A stretch of DNA of 64,000 bases, taken from CAYXDR01 sp046498185. GTDB lineage: Bacteria; Desulfobacterota; DSM-4660; Desulfatiglandales; Desulfatiglandaceae. Under the pieces are notes generated by a model, which worked only from the letters and a program-made list of their open reading frames with translations, searched no databases and had not been told where the DNA came from. Where the stretch lies: NCBI GenBank assembly GCA_046498185.1, contig JAWOBE010000076.1, forward strand, positions 14,008 through 78,007, given 5' to 3'. Numbering within the stretch: position 1 is the first letter of the stretch; each line of letters opens with the position of its first letter. Shown here in pieces: positions 8,800 to 16,935 of the stretch. A program made the position numbers and the translations under genes.

Positions 8800-9357
8800 T
8801 TAAGCGGGGCTCTCGCCTTCTTCTTCCGACCCAGCTTGGTTATGAACCGTCTCAGGATCATCCACCATAAGACGCGCCATACGGAGCAACCGCTCCACCT
8901 GGCGTGAAATTTCTTTCACACGGATCTCATATAGATCCTGCCGGCATCTCGAATAAATGTCGAAGGCAGCAAGCAACATTCGATCCACCCGATCCTCAAA
9001 GGCACGGAGTTCCTCGGGGGATACATTTTTTCCCGATTTAGCGGCGGTCATACGTAAAACATCCTTCAAGCCCATTATAAATCTCAAGGCGTCGGAAGGT
9101 GAGAAATCTTGGACCGCGCGCACTCGCAGGATCTCGTCGAGGCTGTCTTTCCATGAATCCTGGCTCTTATCATCAATAAACCCATAGAGCACCTTCTCAA
9201 GAGCCGTTTCAAACCGACCACCCACCGGATTCGCGAATGCGTCCTTTTCTCTCCGAAGAAACCGTCCCGTTTCCTTGGGATAGGAATCCACAAGCATTGC
9301 ATGCCACTTTTCAAAAATTTCGGCTCGACGCTGTTCAAAAATAAGCTGTAAGGTCAT
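8800..9357 (-). CDS. RsbRD N-terminal-domain protein upstream of dsrMKJOP
   Basis: This 185-residue soluble, mostly helical protein resembles the RsbRD/RsbT co-antagonist N-terminal sensor domain (start MTLQLIFEQRRAEIFEKWHA, with FLRREKDAFANPVGGRF). In sulfate reducers a gene of this family commonly heads the dsrMKJOP cluster; its role is unknown. The kinase-interacting STAS half of true RsbR is absent. It lies 50 bp upstream of dsrM and is first after the promoter at 9499-9527, so it is likely cotranscribed. The ATG at 9357 is preferred; an in-frame GTG at 9369 would add four residues. Confidence 0.8.
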   Translation of the reverse strand: MTLQLIFEQRRAEIFEKWHAMLVDSYPKETGRFLRREKDAFANPVGGRFETALEKVLYGFIDDKSQDSWKDSLDEILRVRAVQDFSPSDALRFIMGLKDVLRMTAAKSGKNVSPEELRAFEDRVDRMLLAAFDIYSRCRQDLYEIRVKEISRQVERLLRMARLMVDDPETVHNQAGSEEEGESPA

Positions 9358-9498
9358 AACAAGAAACACTCACCCTATGTCAGCAGGAAGGTGACGGGCC
9401 TTTCGGCTGGTCACGATTAAAGAAGACCGTTCGCTCCGGCACGGCAGGCCATGTCGCAAGACTGGCGGGTCGGAATAGTCCCCGACTATTGAAGCCGG

Positions 9499-9527
9499 TC
9501 TATAGACAATCCGATTCCGAGTGTCAA
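9499..9527 (-). promoter_or_regulatory. Sigma-70-type promoter of the RsbRD-dsrMKJOP operon
   Basis: On the minus strand: -35 TTGACA (9527-9522), 17-bp spacer, -10 TATAGA (9504-9499). The spacing is ideal and it lies about 140 bp before the first gene. The remainder of the 9370-9613 gap shows no gene. Confidence 0.7.
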
Positions 9528-9613
9528 GAAAAAATGTAGGCTCCTGCTGCAGTTATTAAAAGCAATGATTATTTAAAAATTGCCATGTCATCCTTGATTA
9601 AGTTTCAATTACG

Positions 9614-10387
9614 TCAAAATTTATCTGACAATAATGCCGCTTTGAAAAACTCTCTGTTGAGCCTGGCGATGTTCGAAATGGAAATTTCCTTCGGACATAC
9701 CGCCTCGCATTCTCTTTCGTTGGAACAATTCCCGAACCCGAGGGATTCCATCCGCTTGGTCATCGACAAAACCCTTGCGGCCGCCTCCGGTTTTCCCTGG
9801 GGGAGCAGAACGAGATGGGAAACCTTCGCTGCCACGAACAGCATCGCCGACGCATTAGGGCAGGCCGCAACACAAGCTCCACAACCGATGCATGCGGCCG
9901 CGTCCATGGCTTTCTCTGCGATGTCCTGGGGTACGGCGATTGTATTGGCATCCTGCGCACCACCGGTGTTCATCGATACATAGCCACCGGCCTGGATGAT
10001 CCTGTCAAGTGCACTCCGGTCCACGATCAAATCCTTTACAACCTTGAATGCCCTCGCACGCCAAGGCTCCACCGCAATCGTGTCTCCGTCCGAAAATTTC
10101 CTCATGTGAAGCTGGCATAAAGTCATGCCCTTTTCAGGCCCATGGGCGATTCCGTTGACTAGTGCCCCGCACATCCCACAAATCCCTTCCCGACAATCGC
10201 TGTCGAATTCGATCGGCTCCTTACCCTGGACAGCGAGCCTCTCGTTCACCACATCGAGCATTTCCAGGAAGGACATGTCCGTGGAAATTTCATCGGCCTG
10301 AATCGTTTCGAAATAACCTTTATCTTTCGGTCCTTTTTGTCGCCACACTTTTAGTGTGACGGTGATTGTTTTTGCCTCGCGCGTCAC
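9614..10387 (-). CDS. sdhB: Succinate dehydrogenase/fumarate reductase iron-sulfur subunit
   Basis: Subunit B carries electrons between the flavin of SdhA and the quinone site in SdhC. In order there are a 2Fe-2S region (CREGICGMCG with a later C in MTLCQLH), a 4Fe-4S motif (CIGCGACVAACP) and a 3Fe-4S-type motif (CSNERECEAVCPKEI). Length is 257 residues. The start is GTG, overlapping the sdhA stop by 4 nt (GTGA) behind GGAG, so the two are translationally coupled. Whether the enzyme runs as dehydrogenase or fumarate reductase cannot be read from sequence. Confidence 0.94.
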   Translation of the reverse strand: MTREAKTITVTLKVWRQKGPKDKGYFETIQADEISTDMSFLEMLDVVNERLAVQGKEPIEFDSDCREGICGMCGALVNGIAHGPEKGMTLCQLHMRKFSDGDTIAVEPWRARAFKVVKDLIVDRSALDRIIQAGGYVSMNTGGAQDANTIAVPQDIAEKAMDAAACIGCGACVAACPNASAMLFVAAKVSHLVLLPQGKPEAAARVLSMTKRMESLGFGNCSNERECEAVCPKEISISNIARLNREFFKAALLSDKF

Positions 10388-12297
10388 TTGTAGCTCCTTT
10401 GTGTAGGTTCCACGTTTTCAAACACCAGATGCTCCTTGTGCAACACAGGCTCTTTACTCAAGCCGGTATACTCCCAAGCGGCCACATAACTGCAATTTTC
10501 ATCGTCCCGCTTGGCCTCACCTTCTTCAGTCTGGTAGGCTTCATTGAAATGACATCCGCAGGATTCCCTTCTCGCCAAACCGTCAACCGCCAGCAACTCT
10601 CCGAATTCAAGGAAATCCGCCACACGAAAAGCTTTCTGCAGGTTCAAATTGAAATCCTTGTCGGTTCCTGTAACCAGAAGATTCTGGTAAAACTCTTCAC
10701 GTAAGGCCTTAACCAGTTCTATCGCCTTATTAAGGCCGTCATCATTCCGGCTCATCCCGCAATATTCCCACATGATATTTCCGAGTTCCCTGTGGAAACT
10801 ATCCGGCGTCCTGCTTCCCTTTATGGATAAAAGTTTCTTGATATTTTTATCGGCAGAATCTTCCGCCTCTTTGAACTCATCACGCTCCTCGTTTAAATCC
10901 GGCATGCCTCCAGAAGCAAGATAGCCCCCGATTGTGTACGGAATCACGAAATAACCGTCGGCAAGACCCTGCATCAATGCACTTGCGCCGAGCCGATTCG
11001 CCCCATGATCCGAAAAATTGGCCTCACCGAGCGCAAACAAGCCGGGCACCGTGGTCATCAAATTGTAGTCCACCCACAGCCCACCCATTGTATAATGAGA
11101 AGCCGGGTAGATCATCATTGGTACCTGGTAGGGGTCGTCATCTATGATATTCTTATACATATCAAAAAGGTTTCCGTACTTCTTTCGGATAGTCTCAACC
11201 CCGTCCCTTGCCATGGCCTCGCTGAAATCTAGATAAACCGCATAGCCGGTGGGACCTACGCCGTAACCCTGATCGCACATATTCTTTGCATTTCGTGACG
11301 CGACATCTCTCGGCACCAGGTTTCCGAAGCTCGGATACTTTCTTTCCAGGTAGTAATCCCTGTCCGCCTCCGGAATTTCGTTCGGTGGCCGTTTCTCATC
11401 CTTGTTTTTAGGAACCCATACCCTTCCATCATTTCTCAAGCTTTCGCTCATCAATGTCAGCTTGGACTGATATTCGCCCGAATGCGGTATGCACGTAGGG
11501 TGAATTTGCGTGAAACAAGGATTGGCCAAAAAAGCTCCTTTCCTGTATGCCTGCATCACCGCACTGACATTGGAAGACATTGCATTGGTGGAAAGAAAAA
11601 AGACATTCCCGTAACCCCCTGAGGCGAGTACCACCGCGTGAGCGGCATGCCGCTCATATGTACCGTCGATCAAATTTCTCACTACAATACCCGCAGCCCT
11701 GCCGTTGACCAAAATCAAGTCCACCATTTCCCTCCTCGGGAAAAGGGTGACCTTTCCGGCGGCGACCTGGCGACTCATAGACCCATAGGCCCCGAGCAAC
11801 AGCTGCTGCCCTGTCTGCCCGCGTGCATAAAACGTACGTGACACCTGAGCCCCGCCAAAGGATCGATTTGCCAGCAACCCACCGTACTCTCTTGCGAAAG
11901 GAACGCCCTGCGCCACGCACTGATCAATGATATTGTTGCTGACTTGGGCCAGTCGGTAAACATTGGCTTCACGAGCGCGGAAATCTCCGCCTTTGATTGT
12001 GTCATAGAAAAGACGCCGTATGCTGTCCCCGTCGTTAGGATAATTTTTCGCCGCGTTTATCCCTCCCTGGGCAGCTATACTGTGTGCACGCCGGGGGCTG
12101 TCCTGGATGCAGAAGGTTTTTACGTTGTACCCCAGCTCAGCGAGGCTTGCTGATGTGGAGCCCCCGGCGAGACCCGTGCCAACAACGATTATCGTATATT
12201 TCCGTTTGTTGGCGGGGTTGACCAGCTTGGTTTCGAACCGGTGCCGATCCCATTTTTGTTCCAGCGCACCACCAGGGATTTTCGCATCGAGATCCAT
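10384..12297 (-). CDS. sdhA: Succinate dehydrogenase/fumarate reductase flavoprotein subunit
   Basis: This 637-residue catalytic subunit interconverts succinate and fumarate with covalently bound FAD. The N-terminal dinucleotide fold VVGTGLAGGSTSASLAELG and the HSIAAQGGINAAKNYPNDGDS segment containing the FAD-linking histidine are visible. The active-site region THCIPHSG, the HYTMGGLWVDY segment and a C-terminal region with RRESCGCHFNEAYQTE fit the non-classical type found in Bacteroidetes, Geobacter and sulfate reducers. It has a GGAGGAG Shine-Dalgarno and lies 12 bp downstream of sdhC. Confidence 0.95.
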   Translation of the reverse strand: MDLDAKIPGGALEQKWDRHRFETKLVNPANKRKYTIIVVGTGLAGGSTSASLAELGYNVKTFCIQDSPRRAHSIAAQGGINAAKNYPNDGDSIRRLFYDTIKGGDFRAREANVYRLAQVSNNIIDQCVAQGVPFAREYGGLLANRSFGGAQVSRTFYARGQTGQQLLLGAYGSMSRQVAAGKVTLFPRREMVDLILVNGRAAGIVVRNLIDGTYERHAAHAVVLASGGYGNVFFLSTNAMSSNVSAVMQAYRKGAFLANPCFTQIHPTCIPHSGEYQSKLTLMSESLRNDGRVWVPKNKDEKRPPNEIPEADRDYYLERKYPSFGNLVPRDVASRNAKNMCDQGYGVGPTGYAVYLDFSEAMARDGVETIRKKYGNLFDMYKNIIDDDPYQVPMMIYPASHYTMGGLWVDYNLMTTVPGLFALGEANFSDHGANRLGASALMQGLADGYFVIPYTIGGYLASGGMPDLNEERDEFKEAEDSADKNIKKLLSIKGSRTPDSFHRELGNIMWEYCGMSRNDDGLNKAIELVKALREEFYQNLLVTGTDKDFNLNLQKAFRVADFLEFGELLAVDGLARRESCGCHFNEAYQTEEGEAKRDDENCSYVAAWEYTGLSKEPVLHKEHLVFENVEPTQRSYK

Positions 12298-12309
12298 AAA
12301 CTCTCCTCC

Positions 12310-13035
12310 CTATGCTAACAGATACAAAGTTAGCGGAATCAGGCCGAATCCTGCGCCGAACACTACGCTAACCACGATGCCTAGCACTTGAATGGGGACG
12401 GTGTATTTCACATGGTTGATGCCCAGGGTTTGGAAAAAGCTCCAGAAACCATGACTCACATGAACCGCCACCACGACCATTATGAAAATATAAAAAGCCG
12501 AATGGACAGGATTAGAAAACGCCGACGCAACAATTTCGTAAAGCGTCGTGCCCGTTCTGTCGGCCATCGTGAAATCCGCAAGATGAAAGATTACAAAACC
12601 TAGTATTATCAAACCAGTGTACGGCATCGTGGCAGACCCGATCGTTCTGCCTCCCGCGGACTTGTAAACATTATACCTGACCGGACGCGCCCTGAGGTTC
12701 AGGTAGAACAGAAGCAATCCCGTGCCGATATGCACAACCGCCAAAACAACCAAACCGATTTCGGCGAGAGTCACAAGGGGCCCCAGGGATTCAAGCTTCT
12801 CTACGTAGGCGTTGAATGGACCGGCGCCGATGTACAGCGTCAGGTTACCAAGCAAATGTACCGCCAGGAAACAGATAAAACAAAATCCAGTCAAGGCCAT
12901 GAACAATTTCTTGCCTACAGGAGAAGAAATCAAATTCATGAATTTTTTAAAGCCGCCTTCATTCAGTACCAAGCGGAGACGACCGAAAGCGTCTCCCGGA
13001 CTGCGAATAAAGTTTAAAGATTTTTGCACAGCCAT
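12310..13035 (-). CDS. sdhC: Succinate dehydrogenase cytochrome b558-type membrane subunit
   Basis: This 241-residue protein has five predicted membrane helices and anchors SdhAB, binding heme b and quinone (B-type, single anchor subunit). Histidines in helices, such as FICFLAVHLLGNLTLY, VVLAVVHIGTGLL, VIFHLADFT and VVAVHVSHGFWSF, are the expected heme ligands. The start MAVQKSLN follows GGAGG at 7 nt; an upstream start would give 16 extra residues and overlap mnmG. It lies only 44 bp after mnmG, with no obvious terminator between them. Confidence 0.92.
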   Translation of the reverse strand: MAVQKSLNFIRSPGDAFGRLRLVLNEGGFKKFMNLISSPVGKKLFMALTGFCFICFLAVHLLGNLTLYIGAGPFNAYVEKLESLGPLVTLAEIGLVVLAVVHIGTGLLLFYLNLRARPVRYNVYKSAGGRTIGSATMPYTGLIILGFVIFHLADFTMADRTGTTLYEIVASAFSNPVHSAFYIFIMVVVAVHVSHGFWSFFQTLGINHVKYTVPIQVLGIVVSVVFGAGFGLIPLTLYLLA

Positions 13036-13079
13036 TTTCAGACCTCCGGGAATTCTTGAAAGGCACAACCTGACATAAC

Positions 13080-14987
13080 TCAATACCGGTGATGCAGCCG
13101 TCCGGTTTCTGCAGCAGCACCCTGTTTCTTTAAATGAACCTGGATCGCCATCAACGCAGCCGGTGTCACCCCTGAAATCCTGGATGCCTGGCCCAACGAA
13201 GCCGGCCTGACCGCGCAGAGCTTTTCCCTGGCTTCGGTCGTCAATCCGTGAATCGCATCGTAGTCTATGGCGTCACCCAATTTCATCTGTTCCATTCTGT
13301 TCAGCTTCTCAACCTGCCGCTCCTGTCTTTCAATGTAGCCTGCGTATTTAATTCTGGTTTCCACCTCCGTGGAAACCTGCGGATCCACCTTCGCCAGTTC
13401 CGGAACCAATTCGACGAGTTCATGGAAATCAATTTCGTTCCTCTTCAGCAGCTGTTCCAGAGTTGTAGGCTTACGGATCGGTGCCGAGCCCCAGGCTTTC
13501 ATCTTCTCTTGTACATCAGCATCCGGTCGAATTTGCTCCGCCGAAAGTCTTTCAATCAAATTATGGATCTCTTTGCATTTAGCTTGAAACCGACTGTAGG
13601 CTTCATCCGGAAGCAGCCCCAATCTATGTCCTGTTTCCATCAACCTCAGATCCGCGTTGTCTTCTCTCAAGAGCAACCTGTGCTCCGCCCTTGACGTGAA
13701 CATCCGGTAAGGCTCATTGACTCCTTTAGTTACCAAATCATCAATAAGCACGCCGATATAGGCATTTGACCTTTCAAGTACCAACGGCTTCTCACCTCGA
13801 ACCTTCAACACTGCGTTGATTGCGGCCATCAGCCCCTGGGCGGCCGCTTCCTCGTAGCCCGAGGTGCCGTTGATCTGCCCGGCCAGGTAAAGGTTTTTCA
13901 CCTTTTTTGTCTCAAGTGTCGGTTTCAATTCCATGGGGTCGATATAGTCGTATTCGATGGCGTAGCCCGGGCGCAGAATTTCTGCATGCTCAAGCCCGGG
14001 AACCGACCTGACCATTCTCTCCTGGATGTCCACGGGCAAGCTGGTGGGCAGTCCGTTTGGGTAGACCTCTACGGTATCGAGCCCTTCCGGCTCGAGAAAA
14101 ATTTGATGGTGTGCCTTTTCAGGAAATCTGACGACCTTGTCCTCTACCGAAGGGCAGTATCGCGCTCCAACACCCTCGATCACGCCCGTGAAAAGCGGTG
14201 ATCGCTCGAGGCCGCTCCTGATGACATCGTGCGTAGCGGTGGTCGTACGAGTTATGTGGCAACTAACCTGTGGAAGGGGTATTTTCAGGGTCCTGAATGA
14301 AAAAGGTACGGGAACCGCATCGCCTGCTTGTTCGTCCAGCCCGTCATAATCTATCGTGAGGCCGTTCAGCCTTGGGGTCGTCCCGGTCTTGAAACGCCCG
14401 AGTTTAAAGCCAAGCGAACCGAGCTCGGCAGATAAGCCAATGGAGGGTGGATCTCCCATGCGACCGGCCGGGAAAGTATCAAGGCCTATATGGATGCGCC
14501 CCCCGAGGAAGGTACCGTTGGTCAACACCACCGCCCGGCCGAAAAAGCGTTCTTTCAGTTCAGTCTCGATGCCCTGGATGCTTCCGTTTTTCACCAGAAG
14601 GCTTTCCACCATCGCCTGCCGGAGTGTCAGCATAGGCTGCTGCTCCAAAACAGACTTCATCCTCTTGCGGTAGAGGTCCATGTCGTTTTGAGACCTGGAG
14701 GCTTGTACCGCCGACCCTTTACGGGTATTCAAACGGCGGAACTGGATCCCCGTCTCGTCGGCGTTCATCCCCATCTCCCCGCCGAGAGCATCAATCTCCC
14801 TGACCAAGTGCCCTTTACCCAAGCCCCCTATTGCGGGGTTACAGCTCATCGCCGCCACGTGGTCCAGATTCACGGTAAGCAGCAGTGCCGGATGCCCCAT
14901 CCTTGCAGCCGCAAGAGCTGCCTCACACCCTGCATGCCCCGCACCGACCACGATGACGTCATAGATTTTTTCCCGAGCTTCTCTCAC
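13080..14987 (-). CDS. mnmG: tRNA uridine-5-carboxymethylaminomethyl modification enzyme MnmG
   Basis: MnmG (GidA) with MnmE installs the cmnm5 group at wobble uridine 34 of tRNAs. The N-terminal FAD motif VIVVGAGHAGCEAALAAARMG, the NPAIGGLGKGHLVREIDALGG signature, a Cys-containing QVSCHITRTT segment and the second signature INGTSGYEEAAAQGL are all present. The GTG at 14987 is chosen because AGGG precedes it and it gives 635 residues, close to E. coli MnmG. The longer TTG start at 15044 has no Shine-Dalgarno. mnmE is not in the window. Confidence 0.93.
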   Translation of the reverse strand: MREAREKIYDVIVVGAGHAGCEAALAAARMGHPALLLTVNLDHVAAMSCNPAIGGLGKGHLVREIDALGGEMGMNADETGIQFRRLNTRKGSAVQASRSQNDMDLYRKRMKSVLEQQPMLTLRQAMVESLLVKNGSIQGIETELKERFFGRAVVLTNGTFLGGRIHIGLDTFPAGRMGDPPSIGLSAELGSLGFKLGRFKTGTTPRLNGLTIDYDGLDEQAGDAVPVPFSFRTLKIPLPQVSCHITRTTTATHDVIRSGLERSPLFTGVIEGVGARYCPSVEDKVVRFPEKAHHQIFLEPEGLDTVEVYPNGLPTSLPVDIQERMVRSVPGLEHAEILRPGYAIEYDYIDPMELKPTLETKKVKNLYLAGQINGTSGYEEAAAQGLMAAINAVLKVRGEKPLVLERSNAYIGVLIDDLVTKGVNEPYRMFTSRAEHRLLLREDNADLRLMETGHRLGLLPDEAYSRFQAKCKEIHNLIERLSAEQIRPDADVQEKMKAWGSAPIRKPTTLEQLLKRNEIDFHELVELVPELAKVDPQVSTEVETRIKYAGYIERQERQVEKLNRMEQMKLGDAIDYDAIHGLTTEAREKLCAVRPASLGQASRISGVTPAALMAIQVHLKKQGAAAETGRLHHRY

Positions 14988-15140
14988 ATCAACCCTGTAT
15001 AGCTTTATCCATGTTTTTGACTTCAAAGCAAAATTTGAATTCAATCACATAAATTTTCCAATCCCTGGAACCAGGCACAATCAAAAAATCAATCAGCGCT
15101 AAAATCAACTGAACACTTCTACACTCTCAAAACCAGCAGG

Positions 15141-16442
15141 TCAAGTGGGCATGGATTCAAACGGATTGCTCAGGACAATTGTGGCTTCCCTGCCGGCTCC
15201 CACCGACACGGTGGACAAGGGGACCCCGGCCAGTTCACTGACTGTTTCCAGGTATCGACGGGCATTGGGAGGTAAATCATCAATCGAGCGGGCTCCGGAA
15301 ATATCCTCCCTCCAGCCCGGTAATTTCCGATATACAGGGGTGCAGGAGCCGAGCCGTTCAATACTGGCCGGCCGGCTCGAAACACGTTTTCCTCCGCACT
15401 CATACTCCGTACATATATTCAGCGAATCAAGCCCGGTTAATACATCCATCTTGGTGACCGCAAGGCTTGTAAGGCCGTTCAAACGAACCGAATCCTTCAA
15501 CAAAACCATATCGAGCCACCCGCACCTGCGCTTTCTTCCGGTGGTGGCGCCAAATTCCTGGCCTCGGGTCTGGATGTAATCGGCGGTCTCATCATGCAAT
15601 TCAGTGACGAAAGGACCGGAGCCGACCCGCGTGGTGTAAGCCTTTACGATACCCACAACGTGATCTATCCGCGTGGGGCCTATGCCGACTCCGGCGCAGG
15701 CACCTCCCGCAATCGGGTTGGAGGATGTCACATAGGGGTATGTCCCGTGATCCACATCCAGATGGGTCCCCTGTGCACCCTCGAACAAGACATTTTTGCC
15801 TTCCGAAACAGCACGGTCAATCTCTTTGGAAACATCGGTGGCAAAAGGCCTTAGGCTCTCGGCCATTTCACGGTACGAATCAACAATCCGATCGGCTTCG
15901 AGGGGTTCGGCCCCCAGCCAGCGGGTCAATAGAAAATTTTTTTCCTTAACGGTCTCTTGGACCTTGGTTTCGAAATCGTCATCTATCAAATCAATCAACC
16001 GTATACCGGTACGAGCGGCCTTGTCTTCATAGCACGGCCCTATACCCCTGCCGGTGGTACCTATTTTACCCCTGCCTTTGGCCGTCTCTCTGGCCAGGTC
16101 CACCGCCTTGTGATACGGCATTATCAAATGTGCTTTTTCGCTGATACCGAGCCTATCCGGCGTCACATCGAGGTTGATTTCCTTCAGCCTGGCCATCTCC
16201 TCCAGCAGAACAGAGGGATCTATGACCACCCCGTTTCCTATCAGGCATTTTTTACCTTCGTATAAAATACCGGAAGGAATTAAGTGAAAAATATGCTGCA
16301 CGCCACCGACAACCAGTGTGTGACCGGCGTTGTTTCCGCCCTGGTATCTCACCACCAAATCCGCGGATGCGGTCAAGTGGTCCACGATTTTGCCTTTCCC
16401 TTCGTCGCCCCACTGGGTCCCAACAACAACTACATTAGCCAT
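15141..16442 (-). CDS. purA: Adenylosuccinate synthetase
   Basis: PurA joins IMP and aspartate using GTP, the first step from IMP to AMP. It has 433 residues with the N-terminal GTP-binding and catalytic motif VVVGTQWGDEGKGKIVDHL, the IMP loop QGGNNAGHTLVV, GRGIGPCYEDKAAR, and the base-recognition region KMDVLTGLD. The start MANVVVVG follows GGAGAAAGAG; an ATG ten codons upstream is less likely. The 226-bp gap to the HNH gene suggests its own promoter. Confidence 0.95.
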   Translation of the reverse strand: MANVVVVGTQWGDEGKGKIVDHLTASADLVVRYQGGNNAGHTLVVGGVQHIFHLIPSGILYEGKKCLIGNGVVIDPSVLLEEMARLKEINLDVTPDRLGISEKAHLIMPYHKAVDLARETAKGRGKIGTTGRGIGPCYEDKAARTGIRLIDLIDDDFETKVQETVKEKNFLLTRWLGAEPLEADRIVDSYREMAESLRPFATDVSKEIDRAVSEGKNVLFEGAQGTHLDVDHGTYPYVTSSNPIAGGACAGVGIGPTRIDHVVGIVKAYTTRVGSGPFVTELHDETADYIQTRGQEFGATTGRKRRCGWLDMVLLKDSVRLNGLTSLAVTKMDVLTGLDSLNICTEYECGGKRVSSRPASIERLGSCTPVYRKLPGWREDISGARSIDDLPPNARRYLETVSELAGVPLSTVSVGAGREATIVLSNPFESMPT

Positions 16443-16477
16443 CTCTTTCTCCGGCAATAAATCCAAAAACATTAAAG

Positions 16478-16494
16478 CTCAGGTCGAACCTGAG
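16478..16494. other. Hairpin upstream of purA
   Basis: A perfect 7-bp inverted repeat, CTCAGGT-CGA-ACCTGAG, sits 36-52 bp before the purA start. On the minus strand it is followed by a loose T-rich stretch (CTTTAATGTTTTT). It could be a weak terminator for the upstream run or a 5' UTR structure; neither is certain. Confidence 0.35.
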
Positions 16495-16668
16495 ATTACG
16501 CATAAACAGCTGCGCTCCAAGTCCCACCAACCACCCAGAACCTTCTAAACCCAAATCGTCAGCTCTGTCAATGCCTCGACCTGGGAAACCGTGCATAAAT
16601 TAAAACAAAAAGCTAAAGATATTAAAGCAACCAATGCTAATTTAATCTATAGAATCAAATAAAAATAA

Positions 16669-16935
16669 TCAAAGTGAGTTCAAATATTCTTCCCACTCGA
16701 GCGGCATAAGATATTTTTTCTTGTTGTTGCACTCCTTGCAGCAGGCGACTATATTGCCCTTCGTGGATTTTCCCCCCCGGCTCAAGGGAACGATATGATC
16801 CATCGTAAGGTTTTCCCGCCCTACCTCCCTGCCGCAGTAGTGGCACACTCCCGGCTCTATACGTCGGTACCACCAGTTTGTCCGCCGCAGTGACCGGGCT
16901 TTGTTTTTTTCCCTATTTATATGCTCTTCGTTCAC
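16669..16935 (-). CDS. Small HNH endonuclease-family protein
   Basis: This 88-residue protein consists almost entirely of one HNH domain: CHYCGREVGRENLTMDHIVPLSRGG, then KGNIVACCKECNNKK. It carries the conserved DH and N positions and two CxxC zinc pairs (CHYC, CKEC). Stand-alone proteins of this type are common in bacteria and their substrates are mostly unknown. The GTG start overlaps the stop of the TPR lipoprotein gene by 4 nt (GTGA), indicating translational coupling. No phage or transposase genes lie nearby, which argues against a homing or packaging role here. Confidence 0.85.
   Translation of the reverse strand: MNEEHINREKNKARSLRRTNWWYRRIEPGVCHYCGREVGRENLTMDHIVPLSRGGKSTKGNIVACCKECNNKKKYLMPLEWEEYLNSL

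Noticed and set aside
16478..16494. Possible tRNA T-arm (GGTTCGACCTGAG) upstream of purA
   Set aside because: No acceptor, D or anticodon arm can be built around it; it is a simple hairpin.
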